Shown here: in pieces, positions 1 through 8,086 of the stretch | Layout: the number at the start of each line of letters is the position of its first letter | How positions within the stretch are numbered: position 1 is the first letter of the stretch | DNA from: a virus | DNA: 22,374 bases | Reading direction: 5' to 3' (one strand) | IMG/VR virus record: IMGVR_UViG_3300025652_007479 | Span: 1-22,374 of that record | Made by a program: the position numbers and the translations under genes | Notes under the pieces: model-generated | Told to the model about the DNA's origin: nothing | Databases searched by the model: none | What the model saw: only the letters and a program-made list of their open reading frames with translations

Positions 1-167
1 GAAATAGGATCGACAGGTAGTGTATAGTTAAGTGGAGAAGCAGGTGTGCAAACAACCTTAATCGTAAGACAACTACAAATGCAAACGATAATTTTGCGCC
101 TACAGGTTATGCTCTAGCAGCTTAGCACTGGTGGGTATGGGTTCCACCTAGAAACAGAACGGGCCTC
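1..167 (+). ncRNA. ssrA: tmRNA (ssrA), coding piece of a circularly permuted two-piece form; 5' end cut by the window edge
   Basis: tmRNA rescues stalled ribosomes and adds a degradation tag. The first bases carry a GGATCGACAGG block that matches the conserved GGATTCGACGGG region of bacterial tmRNA just inside the 5' acceptor strand. An AGGTGTGC block and TCGTAAGAC follow, resembling the E. coli AGGTGCATGC and TCGTAAAAA segments, and then a tag reading frame at 81-125. After the tag stop there is a hairpin (130-134 GGTGG with 144-148 CCACC), and a protein gene starts about 60 bases later. There is no room for pseudoknots 2-4, and no T-arm or CCA end follows. This is the order expected of permuted alphaproteobacterial ssrA, in which the acceptor piece lies upstream of the coding piece; that piece would be outside the window. 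The mature 3' end is not defined; 167 is a guess. Confidence in tmRNA is high, and in the permuted form good but indirect. Confidence 0.87.
81..125 (+). other. tmRNA tag-peptide reading frame
   Basis: Starting at the GCA resume codon, the frame reads ANDNFAPTGYALAA followed by TAG. With the alanine carried by the tmRNA itself, the appended peptide would be 15 residues. The AND start and ALAA end are hallmarks of proteobacterial tags, as in E. coli ANDENYALAA; the ANDNF start resembles the Caulobacter tag. The hydrophobic ALAA end is the signal recognised by ClpXP and related proteases. The exact resume codon is assigned by similarity to E. coli (GCA AAC GAC versus GCA AAC GAT here). Confidence 0.88.
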
Positions 168-187
168 TAATCATAATGAGAAATAAA

Positions 188-754
188 ATGAATAAATTAT
201 ATATTCTAGGAAACGGAAGTTTCGCTCAAGAAGTATTTGAGCAAATAATTGTGGCTAATCAAGTTAAGAATTTTGGAGGCTTTATTATTTTAAAAGATAA
301 TAAGGCTTTTTGTATAGGAGAAGAAGGTGCAGAAGCATTTACCTACCCATCAGAAGCTCAACTTATTCTTGGTACTGCCAATCCTCAGTGGAGAACACAA
401 TTCTATAATCACTTTTTAGGTTATTATGAACTCAATATTAATCATTGGCCTAATATGTCAGCACCTAATTCTTATCAGTCATTAAGTTCTACTGTAGGAA
501 TAGGTAATCTATTTTTAATGTATTCATTAGTAAATGCCAATACTCAAGTAGGTAACTTTAATTTATTATGCACGTACGCATCTATTAGTGTTAATTGTGC
601 AATAGGTAATCATAATGTGCTATCTCCTTATTCTTCTATATCTAAAAACGTATGTATAGAAAATAGTAATTTACTTGAATCAGGAGAGATACTTTTTGAA
701 GACCTCGAAAGTGAGTGTATATTAACTAACGGTGTAGTATACGCTAATGATTAA
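188..754 (+). CDS. Left-handed beta-helix acyltransferase-like protein (NeuD/PglD type), possibly inactive
   Basis: The N-terminus (MNKLYILGNGSFAQEV) resembles the Rossmann-like N-domain of NeuD/PglD sugar O- or N-acetyltransferases. Residues from about 95 onward show the hexapeptide periodicity of a left-handed beta helix (VGIGN, VGNFN, AIGNHN). In this family a histidine in the motif vxHxxxIG is the catalytic base. The corresponding stretch here reads ISVNCAIG, with Asn in place of His, and the usual GxPA closing motif is missing. It may therefore be a scaffold or a degenerate enzyme. I chose the ATG at 188 rather than the in-frame ATG at 176: it begins at the conserved MNKLYILG, and GAG at 178-180 can serve as a ribosome-binding site. 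It overlaps the next gene by 8 bases and begins the sugar cluster. Confidence 0.62.
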   Translation: MNKLYILGNGSFAQEVFEQIIVANQVKNFGGFIILKDNKAFCIGEEGAEAFTYPSEAQLILGTANPQWRTQFYNHFLGYYELNINHWPNMSAPNSYQSLSSTVGIGNLFLMYSLVNANTQVGNFNLLCTYASISVNCAIGNHNVLSPYSSISKNVCIENSNLLESGEILFEDLESECILTNGVVYAND

Positions 755-1421
755 AGTTGCCATAATGCAACCTTATGCATTTCCTTACTTTGGTTATTTA
801 CAACTCATGAAAGCCGTAGATCATTTTGTATTTATGGATGATGTTACTTTTATTAAAAAAGGTTGGATGAACAGAAATAAAATTATTGCTAATGGTGAAG
901 AACAAATATTTACTATTCCTGTTAATAAGATTTCTCAAAATAAAAAAATTAACGAACATTATATTAGTTCTCAATGGTCTACAAAATTAATTAGGTCAAT
1001 TCAACATAACTATCAGAAAAGTCCGTATTTTGAAGAATACTCTGTTCATCTTTTTTCACTTATAAAAGAATTAGAAGATAAAAAATTTTCAGATGGTTGT
1101 ATTTTAATTTTTGAAACTATAGCAGATATACTTAATATAACATCAAAATGGCATCTATCATCATCATTTGGTGTAGAACATTTAAAAGCAGAACAAAAGA
1201 TTATTACTATCTGTAATGAATTAGATGCAGATATGTATATAAATCCTATTGGAGGATTAAGTCTTGATTTTTATACTCAAGAACTATTTAGTCCAATCCA
1301 ATTACGTTTTATTAAACGACAAGATTCACTGTCTTCTACTTCTATAATAGATTTGTTATTTAGTGTGGGAGCAGAAGAACTTCGTAATAATATAGATAAA
1401 TATGAATTGATAAGTAAATGA
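747..1421 (+). CDS. WbqC-like family protein
   Basis: A 224-residue protein, close to the usual length of the WbqC-like family (about 230). The N-terminal block QPYAFPYFGYLQL, then the FVFMDDVTFIKKGWMNRNKI region (two adjacent conserved segments), is the family signature. WbqC-like proteins occur in O-antigen, capsule and related sugar biosynthesis loci, often beside aminotransferases and acyltransferases. Their exact reaction is poorly defined. This gene is very AT-rich: 11 of the 60 bases at 901-960 are G or C. Translation is probably coupled to the preceding gene through the 8-base overlap, since no strong ribosome-binding site is visible. Family call confident, function open. Confidence 0.85.
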   Translation: MIKVAIMQPYAFPYFGYLQLMKAVDHFVFMDDVTFIKKGWMNRNKIIANGEEQIFTIPVNKISQNKKINEHYISSQWSTKLIRSIQHNYQKSPYFEEYSVHLFSLIKELEDKKFSDGCILIFETIADILNITSKWHLSSSFGVEHLKAEQKIITICNELDADMYINPIGGLSLDFYTQELFSPIQLRFIKRQDSLSSTSIIDLLFSVGAEELRNNIDKYELISK

Positions 1422-2122
1422 CTACAAAAGCTCTACATGAAATTTTTACAGCAAAAGCTGGTATAAGTAGAATGGATAGACATTCAATTAGTGATATGGC
1501 TACACATTTTAACGCACTAAGAGAGTATGGACATGACTGTTCTTTAATACATGAGTTAGGGGTTAGAGAAATAGGATCATCATGGGCATTTTTAACAGGA
1601 CTTGCTGATAGAGGTAATGCTATGGTTACAGTAGCAGAAGATCGTAGAAGATTAGAAATGTCTCCTATTACAGCTTTAATATCTATAGATCACGTACATC
1701 CTGATAAATTTGCAGGAGAGGGAACTTTAGCAGAGTTTCAAAAACATGCACGAGAAAATAATGTACATCACGAGTTTATTGAGTCTAGTTCATTAGATGT
1801 AAATATTGAAAACTCACATTGTATATTTTTTGATACAGACCACACGTATAAACAACTTTCTCAAGAGCTACAACTACATGGTAATAAATCTCTAAAGTAT
1901 CTATTATTTCATGATACTATAGGTTGTGCTCATGAAATACTACCAGCAATTAACGAGTTTTTAGAAGAATACCCAGAATGGATAGTATTTGATCACTCGT
2001 TAGAATCACAAGGTATGACTTCTCTAGCTAGAATGTCAGTAGAACAATATAATATAATGAAAGAACATCAAGAGCGTTCTAGATCTGGTGAGCAATTTAG
2101 ACCTGAATATGAGGATAAGTAA
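1418..2122 (+). CDS. Class I SAM-dependent methyltransferase-like protein (Methyltransf_24 type)
   Basis: The 234-residue product has a motif I-like segment, ELGVREIGSSWAFL (residues 46-59), in the position of the SAM-binding ExGxxxG loop. The pair IFFDTDHTY (137-144) and LLFHDT (162-167) is typical of the Methyltransf_24/cephalosporin-hydroxylase-like branch, where FIDGDHxY and xxHD are characteristic. Such enzymes are common in glycan clusters and usually methylate sugars, though the acceptor cannot be read from sequence. The start overlaps the previous stop as ATGA, and the next gene begins at the last base of this one, so translational coupling on both sides is likely. Confidence 0.68.
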   Translation: MTTKALHEIFTAKAGISRMDRHSISDMATHFNALREYGHDCSLIHELGVREIGSSWAFLTGLADRGNAMVTVAEDRRRLEMSPITALISIDHVHPDKFAGEGTLAEFQKHARENNVHHEFIESSSLDVNIENSHCIFFDTDHTYKQLSQELQLHGNKSLKYLLFHDTIGCAHEILPAINEFLEEYPEWIVFDHSLESQGMTSLARMSVEQYNIMKEHQERSRSGEQFRPEYEDK

Positions 2123-2745
2123 TGACTAAACCAATTATAATATTTGGAAATAAAGATTTAGCAGAAATGGCTAAATGGTATTGGGGTAGCACTGTTGTAG
2201 GATTTACAATGGATAATCCTGAATCTGATACATTTCTAGGTTTTCCTATGTATGATTTTGAAACAATAACAGAAACTAGGCCTTCTTCAGAATATGATAT
2301 GTTTATCCCTGTGATAGATAACAGAACAAGAGCTAAAATATATAATAAAGCTAAAAACTTAGGATATAGACTACCTAGTTATATACATCATGATGCTTTA
2401 GTATGGAATAGAAATGCTATTGGAGATAATTGTTTTATACAAGAGAACAACAATATACAATATAAGACTACAGTGGGTAATAATGTAATTATGTGGGCAG
2501 GTAATCATATTGGGCATCATAGTATAATAGAAGATCATTGTTTTTTTACCTCTCATGTGTGTATGTCAGGACATTGCCATATTGGTAGTTATTCATATCT
2601 AGGAGTAAATGCTACTATTAGAGATTTTGGAGAAATAGCTGAAGGCACGTTTGTGTCTATGGATACATCTATAACTAAAAATATCACAGAACCGTGGGGA
2701 ATGTACAGAGGAAGTCCAGCACGGAGATTGAAGAATGTGGAATAA
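2122..2745 (+). CDS. Left-handed beta-helix acyltransferase (NeuD/PglD-like sugar acetyltransferase)
   Basis: A 207-residue protein with an N-terminal nucleotide-binding-like domain (KPIIIFGNKDLAEMAKWY) and a hexapeptide-repeat beta helix from about residue 95 (IGDNCFIQ, VGNNVIM, HIGSYSYLG, FGEIAEGTFV). It ends with YRGSPARRLK, the GxPA motif typical of active sugar acetyltransferases. Histidines in GNHIGHHSIIED sit where the catalytic base is expected, unlike the related protein at 188-754, which has Asn at that point. The likely role is acetyl or acyl transfer from acyl-CoA to an amino or hydroxyl group of a nucleotide-activated sugar. It starts in a TAATG overlap with the preceding gene. 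Confidence 0.78.
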   Translation: MTKPIIIFGNKDLAEMAKWYWGSTVVGFTMDNPESDTFLGFPMYDFETITETRPSSEYDMFIPVIDNRTRAKIYNKAKNLGYRLPSYIHHDALVWNRNAIGDNCFIQENNNIQYKTTVGNNVIMWAGNHIGHHSIIEDHCFFTSHVCMSGHCHIGSYSYLGVNATIRDFGEIAEGTFVSMDTSITKNITEPWGMYRGSPARRLKNVE

Positions 2746-3619
2746 ACATGGTATTATCTATTCTGATAAAAAAGCACAGCTACCTGTAGTAGAAGAAAGA
2801 AACTGTTCTTGGAGAATCTATTTTACTTCTCGTAATAAATTAAATCAAAATGAAGGCTACTTTATTGACGTAAAAAAAGGTAAACCATCTAAAATACTAG
2901 CTCCTGCTAAACAAATGTTAGTTCCTGGCAAACCTGGAAGTACTGATTCAGCAGGTGTTATGCCGGTTTGCAAGTTTGAAGATAAACTATATTACATAGG
3001 ATGGACTGTAAGACAAGATGTTCCTTACTACAATTATTGTTCTGTAGCAGAAGAAGGTTTAAATGCTAAGTTTAAAAAACTTGGACCTATCCTGTCTCCA
3101 GATATAGTAGATCAGGGATATTCAGGCACTATATGTGTAACTAAACTTAAGGATATGTACATGGGCTATTACTTATCTTGTAATAAGTGGTTACCTGATG
3201 AAAATGGCGATTTACAGCCTTCTTATAATATTAGACTAGCTACTTCAGACGATGGTATATACTGGAATAAATCAGTTATACCTACGTTAAAACTACGTGG
3301 AGAAGAAGCAGGTATTTCTGCTGCTACAGTATATAAACATAAAGATATTTTTCATATGTGGTTTTCTGTGAGAAATAGTATTGAATTTAGAACTAATCCT
3401 GAACATGCTTATACTATACAGCATGCCACTTCCAAAGATGGTTATGTCTGGTCAAGAGATGCAAAATTTGGTATAGTACAAGAACTGGATTTTGAATCAA
3501 TTATGTGTGCATACCCCGCCGTAATTGCATATAAAGATAAACTTCATATGTTTTATAATGGAAATGGTTTTGGCGAAACTGGTATAGCATACGCAACAAT
3601 GGATATAAAAGAACTATGA
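2735..3619 (+). CDS. Five-bladed beta-propeller protein resembling GH43/GH32 glycosidases
   Basis: The 294-residue product has repeated blade-like strands typical of glycosyl hydrolase clan F/J propellers: CSWRIYFTSR near the start, KLYYIGW, MYMGYYLSC, IRLATSDDGIYW (a near-diagnostic SxDGxxW motif), IFHMWFSVR, HATSKDGYVWSR and KLHMFYNGNGFGETGIAYA. No signal peptide is present, so it acts in the cytoplasm or on a phage product. Proteins of this kind appear in glycan biosynthesis loci, where substrate and even catalytic activity are often unknown. GGAG at 2723-2726 precedes the ATG, which overlaps the upstream gene by 11 bases. Fold call good; activity uncertain. Confidence 0.7.
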   Translation: MWNKHGIIYSDKKAQLPVVEERNCSWRIYFTSRNKLNQNEGYFIDVKKGKPSKILAPAKQMLVPGKPGSTDSAGVMPVCKFEDKLYYIGWTVRQDVPYYNYCSVAEEGLNAKFKKLGPILSPDIVDQGYSGTICVTKLKDMYMGYYLSCNKWLPDENGDLQPSYNIRLATSDDGIYWNKSVIPTLKLRGEEAGISAATVYKHKDIFHMWFSVRNSIEFRTNPEHAYTIQHATSKDGYVWSRDAKFGIVQELDFESIMCAYPAVIAYKDKLHMFYNGNGFGETGIAYATMDIKEL

Positions 3620-4338
3620 AAACAACTAATTTAAGAGAGCTAGAAGAACAAGGTTACACTATTGTAGATAATCTTATTGAAACTGCATTTTTAGATGCAA
3701 TTAAAGAATCAGTTACAGCAATATTTGATAAACAGATACAATACACAAAAAGCAAAGATATTGTAGATTTATTTAAGAATCACAATGAAAGATTTGCAAA
3801 TTGCACAAAACACGCTCAATGGAATTTACAGTTACACCATTTAGGTGTAATGCTAGGCTATAAAATAGGTAAATGTATGATTGAGCCACAAGTTAGTATC
3901 TGTACTAGACCTGTAATATACTTTAATAATAAAGATACAGCAGAAAAAGAAGTACATCATACAACTCCTGCACATCAAGATTCTAAATCTATGCAGGGTT
4001 CTAGTGATGCAGTAGTATGCTGGGTTCCTTTAATAGATATTACAGAAGATTTAGGACAGCTACAAGTTGTTCCTAAAAGTCATAGACAAGGAGATTTAAC
4101 AAAATCTATACATGAAGGTTTTGGTTTAGTAGAAGATTCAGAATTTAAGTTTGAATCTGTAAAAGTAAAAAAAGGCTCAGTTCTAGTTTTTGATTCTAAT
4201 TTAGTACATAAAAGCGGTGATATTAAAGAAGGAACTCGTTGGTCAGCTCACTTTAGATTTAATAATATGTATGATCCTGAATATATTGTAAAAGGGTATC
4301 CTCACAATTATATTTACGCACCAAAGAGTAAAACATGA
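3616..4338 (+). CDS. PhyH-family Fe(II)/2-oxoglutarate dioxygenase
   Basis: Non-haem iron dioxygenases of the phytanoyl-CoA family hydroxylate small molecules, using O2 and 2-oxoglutarate. The iron-binding facial triad is visible as H120-x-D122 (in TPAHQDSKSMQG) and H198 (in DSNLVHKSGD), with R208 in GTRWSAHFRF placed to bind the 2OG carboxylate. The central segment CWVPLIDITEDLGQLQVVPKS is the hallmark PhyH sheet, in which a polar residue pattern leads to xxPGSH. At 240 residues the length is normal. The position inside a sugar cluster suggests hydroxylation of a sugar, lipid or amino-acid substituent, which is inference. The start forms an ATGA overlap with the previous gene. Confidence 0.85.
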   Translation: MKTTNLRELEEQGYTIVDNLIETAFLDAIKESVTAIFDKQIQYTKSKDIVDLFKNHNERFANCTKHAQWNLQLHHLGVMLGYKIGKCMIEPQVSICTRPVIYFNNKDTAEKEVHHTTPAHQDSKSMQGSSDAVVCWVPLIDITEDLGQLQVVPKSHRQGDLTKSIHEGFGLVEDSEFKFESVKVKKGSVLVFDSNLVHKSGDIKEGTRWSAHFRFNNMYDPEYIVKGYPHNYIYAPKSKT

Positions 4339-5117
4339 TTCGTATAATTTATAGAACTTGTGGTTGGAATAATCATAATAATAGACCTGATTGGTTTCAT
4401 TATAGAAGTTGTTGGAATAATCTAGTTGATACAAGTAAAATTGCTGATTGTAGAATAACTGTGCTTTATGACGGAGAACTACAAGGTCATGAAGAGTATA
4501 ACTATAATGCAGAAGTATTAGAAATTGATAGTGCTGCTAAACTTCCTGAACTATATAAAGAGTGGGAGTTACGTAGTGACACTTATATAGATCATGATGA
4601 ACAAGGTAGAGAAATACATAAAAGAGTAGAAGCTCCTGATAGAGAAAAAGCATCTGGATACTTAATGTATGAGTTAATAAAAGATAATATTAATGATTGG
4701 AATGATAATGATATTATTTACCTTGTAGAAGACGATTATATGCACATACCTGGTTGGACTACTGTTTTACAAAATGTATACGATATGTATGATAGTGTAA
4801 ATTATGTTTCATTATATGATCATCCTGATAAATACACACCAAGGTATCAAGGATTACAGAGTCAAATTATAGTATCTAACTATTGCCATTGGCGAACAGT
4901 TCCTAGTAGCTGTGGTACATTTGCGGGTAGAGTAAAAACTTTTAAACAAGATTTAGATATTCATATGAGTAGTTTAGGAGATCATAATAAATTTACTCTT
5001 CTAGCTGAAAGAAGTAGAAACATAATATCAGCAATGCCCGCATTTGCTACACACTGTGTTGAACCTTGGGCATCTCCTTTTAGAGATTGGGCTAATGTTG
5101 ATACCTTTCATCCTTAA
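4335..5117 (+). CDS. Probable GT-A fold glycosyltransferase
   Basis: A 260-residue protein whose core reads DIIYLVEDDYMHIPGW (residues 126-141). The acidic cluster E132-D133-D134 after a hydrophobic strand matches the metal-binding DxD-like site of GT-A glycosyltransferases, and the following PGW is common in the family. ITVLYDGE at 41-48 fits the second strand of a GT-A nucleotide-binding fold. Later conserved-looking segments (VSLYDHPDKY, SSCGTFAGR, and the His in ATHCVEPW) are compatible with acceptor and metal binding. Donor and acceptor sugars cannot be predicted. AAGAG at 4325-4329 is a fair ribosome-binding site, and the start overlaps the previous stop by 4 bases. Confidence 0.65.
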   Translation: MIRIIYRTCGWNNHNNRPDWFHYRSCWNNLVDTSKIADCRITVLYDGELQGHEEYNYNAEVLEIDSAAKLPELYKEWELRSDTYIDHDEQGREIHKRVEAPDREKASGYLMYELIKDNINDWNDNDIIYLVEDDYMHIPGWTTVLQNVYDMYDSVNYVSLYDHPDKYTPRYQGLQSQIIVSNYCHWRTVPSSCGTFAGRVKTFKQDLDIHMSSLGDHNKFTLLAERSRNIISAMPAFATHCVEPWASPFRDWANVDTFHP

Positions 5118-6108
5118 AAAACAACTTGATTCAGATAGATTTAATGACTATTTAGTCACAGCTAACACAACTAATCAATTTACAAACTATGGTTATGCCG
5201 TACAGCTTTTAGAGCAACGTGCTAAAACTATGTTAAAAATTGATGATAGCAAAGCAGTTATTGCTACGGCTAATGGCACTTGTGCTTTAGATGCTATCTT
5301 ATATGGAATTGAGACTTATGATAATAGTTCTTGTAGAATTGCTACACAGGCATTTACTTTTCCTAGTAATTGTTTAGGCAAAGCACAAGGACCAATAATA
5401 ACAGATATAACTGCTCATTGTAATATGAATTTAGATGATGAATATTTAATAAAGTATTCTGATACAGTTATTATAACAAACATATTCGGGCATTTACAAA
5501 ATTTTAAAGAGATTTTAAGTAAAACTGAAAGCAGAAATAAAAAATTAATAATTGATAATGCAGCTACTCCTTATTCGTTTTGGAATGGTACTAACAGTTG
5601 TAATTTAGGAACAGCTAGTTATATTTCTTTACACCATACTAAACCTATAGGTTTTGGAGAAGGAGGATTAGTAATTATTGATAAAGAGTATGAAGAATCC
5701 GTAAGAATAGCTTGTAATTTTGGCAAACATGATACTATTTGTAATGAGCAAGGCGGTAATTTTAAAATGAGTGAACTAAGTGCAGCAGGAATCTTACAAT
5801 GGTGGGATCAATTTAATATTGATGATATGCAAAATTTATTTATAACAAATTATAATACATTAAGATATGAAATGAGAGAAGAGAATGGAGATTTTTGGTT
5901 TAATCATACCTCTGATACTTGGTTTCCTACTTGCTTACCTTTTATACATAACTCACCGGTAGAAGAGGTATCAGGAGAGTTTAAAGGTAAAGAGTTTAGA
6001 AAATATTATAAACCATTAAATGATAGTCATGCTATATCTAATTTAGTATATAATAATATTATGTGTATTGCCCTAACTGAAGGAATAGAAAAATGCATAA
6101 ACGTATAG
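5095..6108 (+). CDS. DegT/DnrJ/EryC1-like PLP-dependent sugar aminotransferase
   Basis: The sequence follows the DegT/ArnB family order: NGTCALDAIL in the PLP phosphate-binding region, IIDNAATPY (Asp154 facing the pyridine nitrogen), then ISLHHTKPIGFGEGGLV, where Lys183 is the expected Schiff-base lysine followed by the family GEGG motif. At 337 residues it is a little shorter than the typical 360-390. Residues before FTNYG do not show the usual TSGP substrate loop, and the C-terminal third is divergent. A longer frame opens at 5044, but I prefer the ATG at 5095: it still overlaps the upstream gene by 23 bases and removes a non-homologous leader. With the dehydratase directly downstream, it could make a 4-amino-deoxy sugar nucleotide (inference). 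Confidence 0.78.
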   Translation: MLIPFILKKQLDSDRFNDYLVTANTTNQFTNYGYAVQLLEQRAKTMLKIDDSKAVIATANGTCALDAILYGIETYDNSSCRIATQAFTFPSNCLGKAQGPIITDITAHCNMNLDDEYLIKYSDTVIITNIFGHLQNFKEILSKTESRNKKLIIDNAATPYSFWNGTNSCNLGTASYISLHHTKPIGFGEGGLVIIDKEYEESVRIACNFGKHDTICNEQGGNFKMSELSAAGILQWWDQFNIDDMQNLFITNYNTLRYEMREENGDFWFNHTSDTWFPTCLPFIHNSPVEEVSGEFKGKEFRKYYKPLNDSHAISNLVYNNIMCIALTEGIEKCINV

Positions 6109-7076
6109 CTGTAGTGACAGGATGTGCTGGATTTATAGGCACTACATTTACTAGACTTTTACTAGAAAAAGGCTGGTTAGTATATGGTATAGATAAATTT
6201 ACTTATGCGGCTAATGAGCAAGAAATGCAATGGCTACTAAATACATATTCAGATAACTATATAGTAATAAAAAATGATATTAAAGATATAGATAGACTTC
6301 CTGAATGTGATGTAGTGTTTAATTTAGCAGCAGAATCTGATGTAGACAATAGTATTTTAAATGTAGATAAGTTTATTGATTCTAATATTTCAGGAGTAAA
6401 AAACTTATTAGAAATTATAACTCATAAAAGTGTACAAATAAAACATAATAAACCATTGTTTTTTCAAGTGTCAACTGATGAAGTATATGGAGATAGGACT
6501 GATGGAAGTTTTGATGAAACAGATGCATTAATGCCTAGTAATCCATATGCCGCTACTAAAGCTGCTGCCGACATGCTTATAGAGAGTTGGTCTAGAACTC
6601 ATGGATTAGACTATATAATTGCTAGACCTTCTAATAATTATGGTGAGAATCAATATCCAGAAAAGTTAATACCTACAGCAGTTAGATGCTTACAACGCGG
6701 TAAAAAAATTAAATTACATGATAGAGGAAAACCTATAAGATCCTGGACTCATGTAGAAGATACTGCAGAAGCATTTATTTTACTATATGAAAAAGCATGT
6801 AGAAATAATATTTATAATATACAATCAGACTATGAACAAACTAATTTTGTAACTGTTACAAAAATTATAAATACCTATTTTATAGGTACTATAAATGCAG
6901 AAATACCAGATTATAATGAGCATATAGATTATAGTTATGATAGACCCGGACAAGACGTAAGATATTCAATATCATGTGAATCTATTAAAAACTATGGTTG
7001 GACTCCTAAAAAAGTTTTTGATAAAGAAATTGTTAAGCTAGTTGACTATTATAAAAAAAGAAAGTGGAAATGGTAA
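6093..7076 (+). CDS. rmlB: dTDP-glucose 4,6-dehydratase-like extended SDR
   Basis: This is an extended short-chain dehydrogenase, 327 residues. The NAD-binding loop is GCAGFIG (10-16). Active-site residues Thr128-Asp129-Glu130 in STDEVYG, plus Tyr152 and Lys156 in YAATK, match the RmlB T-D-E/YxxxK set that oxidises C4, removes water and reduces C6. RPSNNYGENQYPEKLIP and PIRSWTHVEDTAEA are characteristic RmlB segments. The likely product is a nucleotide-4-keto-6-deoxyhexose, a substrate for the aminotransferase encoded immediately upstream. The nucleotide base (dTDP, UDP or GDP) is not certain, so the symbol denotes similarity only. The gene overlaps its upstream neighbour by 16 bases and shares a TAATG junction with the next one. 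Confidence 0.85.
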   Translation: MHKRIAVVTGCAGFIGTTFTRLLLEKGWLVYGIDKFTYAANEQEMQWLLNTYSDNYIVIKNDIKDIDRLPECDVVFNLAAESDVDNSILNVDKFIDSNISGVKNLLEIITHKSVQIKHNKPLFFQVSTDEVYGDRTDGSFDETDALMPSNPYAATKAAADMLIESWSRTHGLDYIIARPSNNYGENQYPEKLIPTAVRCLQRGKKIKLHDRGKPIRSWTHVEDTAEAFILLYEKACRNNIYNIQSDYEQTNFVTVTKIINTYFIGTINAEIPDYNEHIDYSYDRPGQDVRYSISCESIKNYGWTPKKVFDKEIVKLVDYYKKRKWKW

Positions 7077-8086
7077 TGAGAGTTTTTATTACAGGAATTA
7101 GTGGACTATTAGGCAGTACGATGGCTAGGTATTTAATTATGCAAGGTGATGAAGTAGTAGGTATTGATAATATGATTGGAGGCGTAGAAGGTAATGTACC
7201 AGACCATCCAAAATGTGAGTATCATAGAGGAGATATACTAGATACAGAATTTATGAAAACAATTATGGCAGATTGTGATGTAGTATTTCATACAGCTTCT
7301 CTTCCTTATGAAGGTTTAAGTGTGTTTTCTCCTACAGTAACTGCTACTAGTATAGTATCTGGTACTATTAGTACCGCTATTGCAGCACTACATAATAAAG
7401 TAAGATTATTTATAAACTGTTCCTCTATGGCTAGATATGGTGACCAAGTACCTCCTTTTACAGAAGATATGCCTACAAAACCTGTAGATCCATACGGATT
7501 AGCTAAAGTACAAGCAGAAGAACACTTACAGATGTTAAGCGAAATACACGGACTAAACTATGTAACAGTAGTGCCTCATAATGTTATAGGTGTGGGACAA
7601 AGATATTATGATCCTTTTAGAAATGTTGTAGGAATAATGATTAATAGAGCCGCACAAACTAAAAATCTTATTATATACGGGGACGGAGAACAAAAACGTT
7701 CTTTTTCTGATGTAAGGGATTGTATTATTGCAGTAGAAAGAATTATGAAAAGTGATCGTAAAGAGTTATGTGGACAGGTATACAATATTGGGCCAGATGA
7801 CAATGAAATATCTATTATACAATTAGCTACGTTAATTACACAACTTTCAGAAGTTTACGTAAAATTTGATCATTATCCCGATAGACCTAGAGAAGTAAAA
7901 GATGCTTATTGTTCTAGTGATAAAATTAGAAAAGAGTTTAATTATAATGCAGCTACACCAGCTAAACAAACTATTCAAGATATGGTAAACTGGATTAGAC
8001 CTATTACTCGTGAGTTTGAATACCATCTACCTGTAGAACTAGTTACAGAACAAACTCCTAAAACATGGACGGATAAACTAATCTAA
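7076..8086 (+). CDS. NAD-dependent sugar-nucleotide epimerase/dehydratase (extended SDR)
   Basis: A 336-residue extended SDR. It starts MRVFITGISGLLG with a GxxGxxG dinucleotide-binding loop at residues 7-13, acidic D31 after the second strand, Ser116/117 in NCSSMARYGD and the catalytic YxxxK as Y140-K144 in DPYGLAKVQAE. GDGEQKRSFSDVRD is the conserved substrate-binding segment of GalE-like enzymes. It lacks the TDE triad of the neighbouring dehydratase, so an epimerase or reductase is more likely than a second dehydratase. A GTG at 7064 extends the frame by four codons, but the ATG at 7076 has GGA at 7066-7068 at good spacing and forms a TAATG overlap with the previous stop. Confidence 0.82.
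   Translation: MRVFITGISGLLGSTMARYLIMQGDEVVGIDNMIGGVEGNVPDHPKCEYHRGDILDTEFMKTIMADCDVVFHTASLPYEGLSVFSPTVTATSIVSGTISTAIAALHNKVRLFINCSSMARYGDQVPPFTEDMPTKPVDPYGLAKVQAEEHLQMLSEIHGLNYVTVVPHNVIGVGQRYYDPFRNVVGIMINRAAQTKNLIIYGDGEQKRSFSDVRDCIIAVERIMKSDRKELCGQVYNIGPDDNEISIIQLATLITQLSEVYVKFDHYPDRPREVKDAYCSSDKIRKEFNYNAATPAKQTIQDMVNWIRPITREFEYHLPVELVTEQTPKTWTDKLI

Noticed and set aside
1-175. Integration site (att) at ssrA, implying a prophage or island
   Set aside because: ssrA is a common attachment site, but no integrase gene and no direct repeat of the tmRNA end is seen in the window; the idea stays open because the flanks are missing.
5044-5094. N-terminal extension of the DegT-like gene
   Set aside because: These 17 codons overlap the previous gene and read as a hydrophobic leader not expected for a cytosolic aminotransferase; the ATG at 5095 is a better start.
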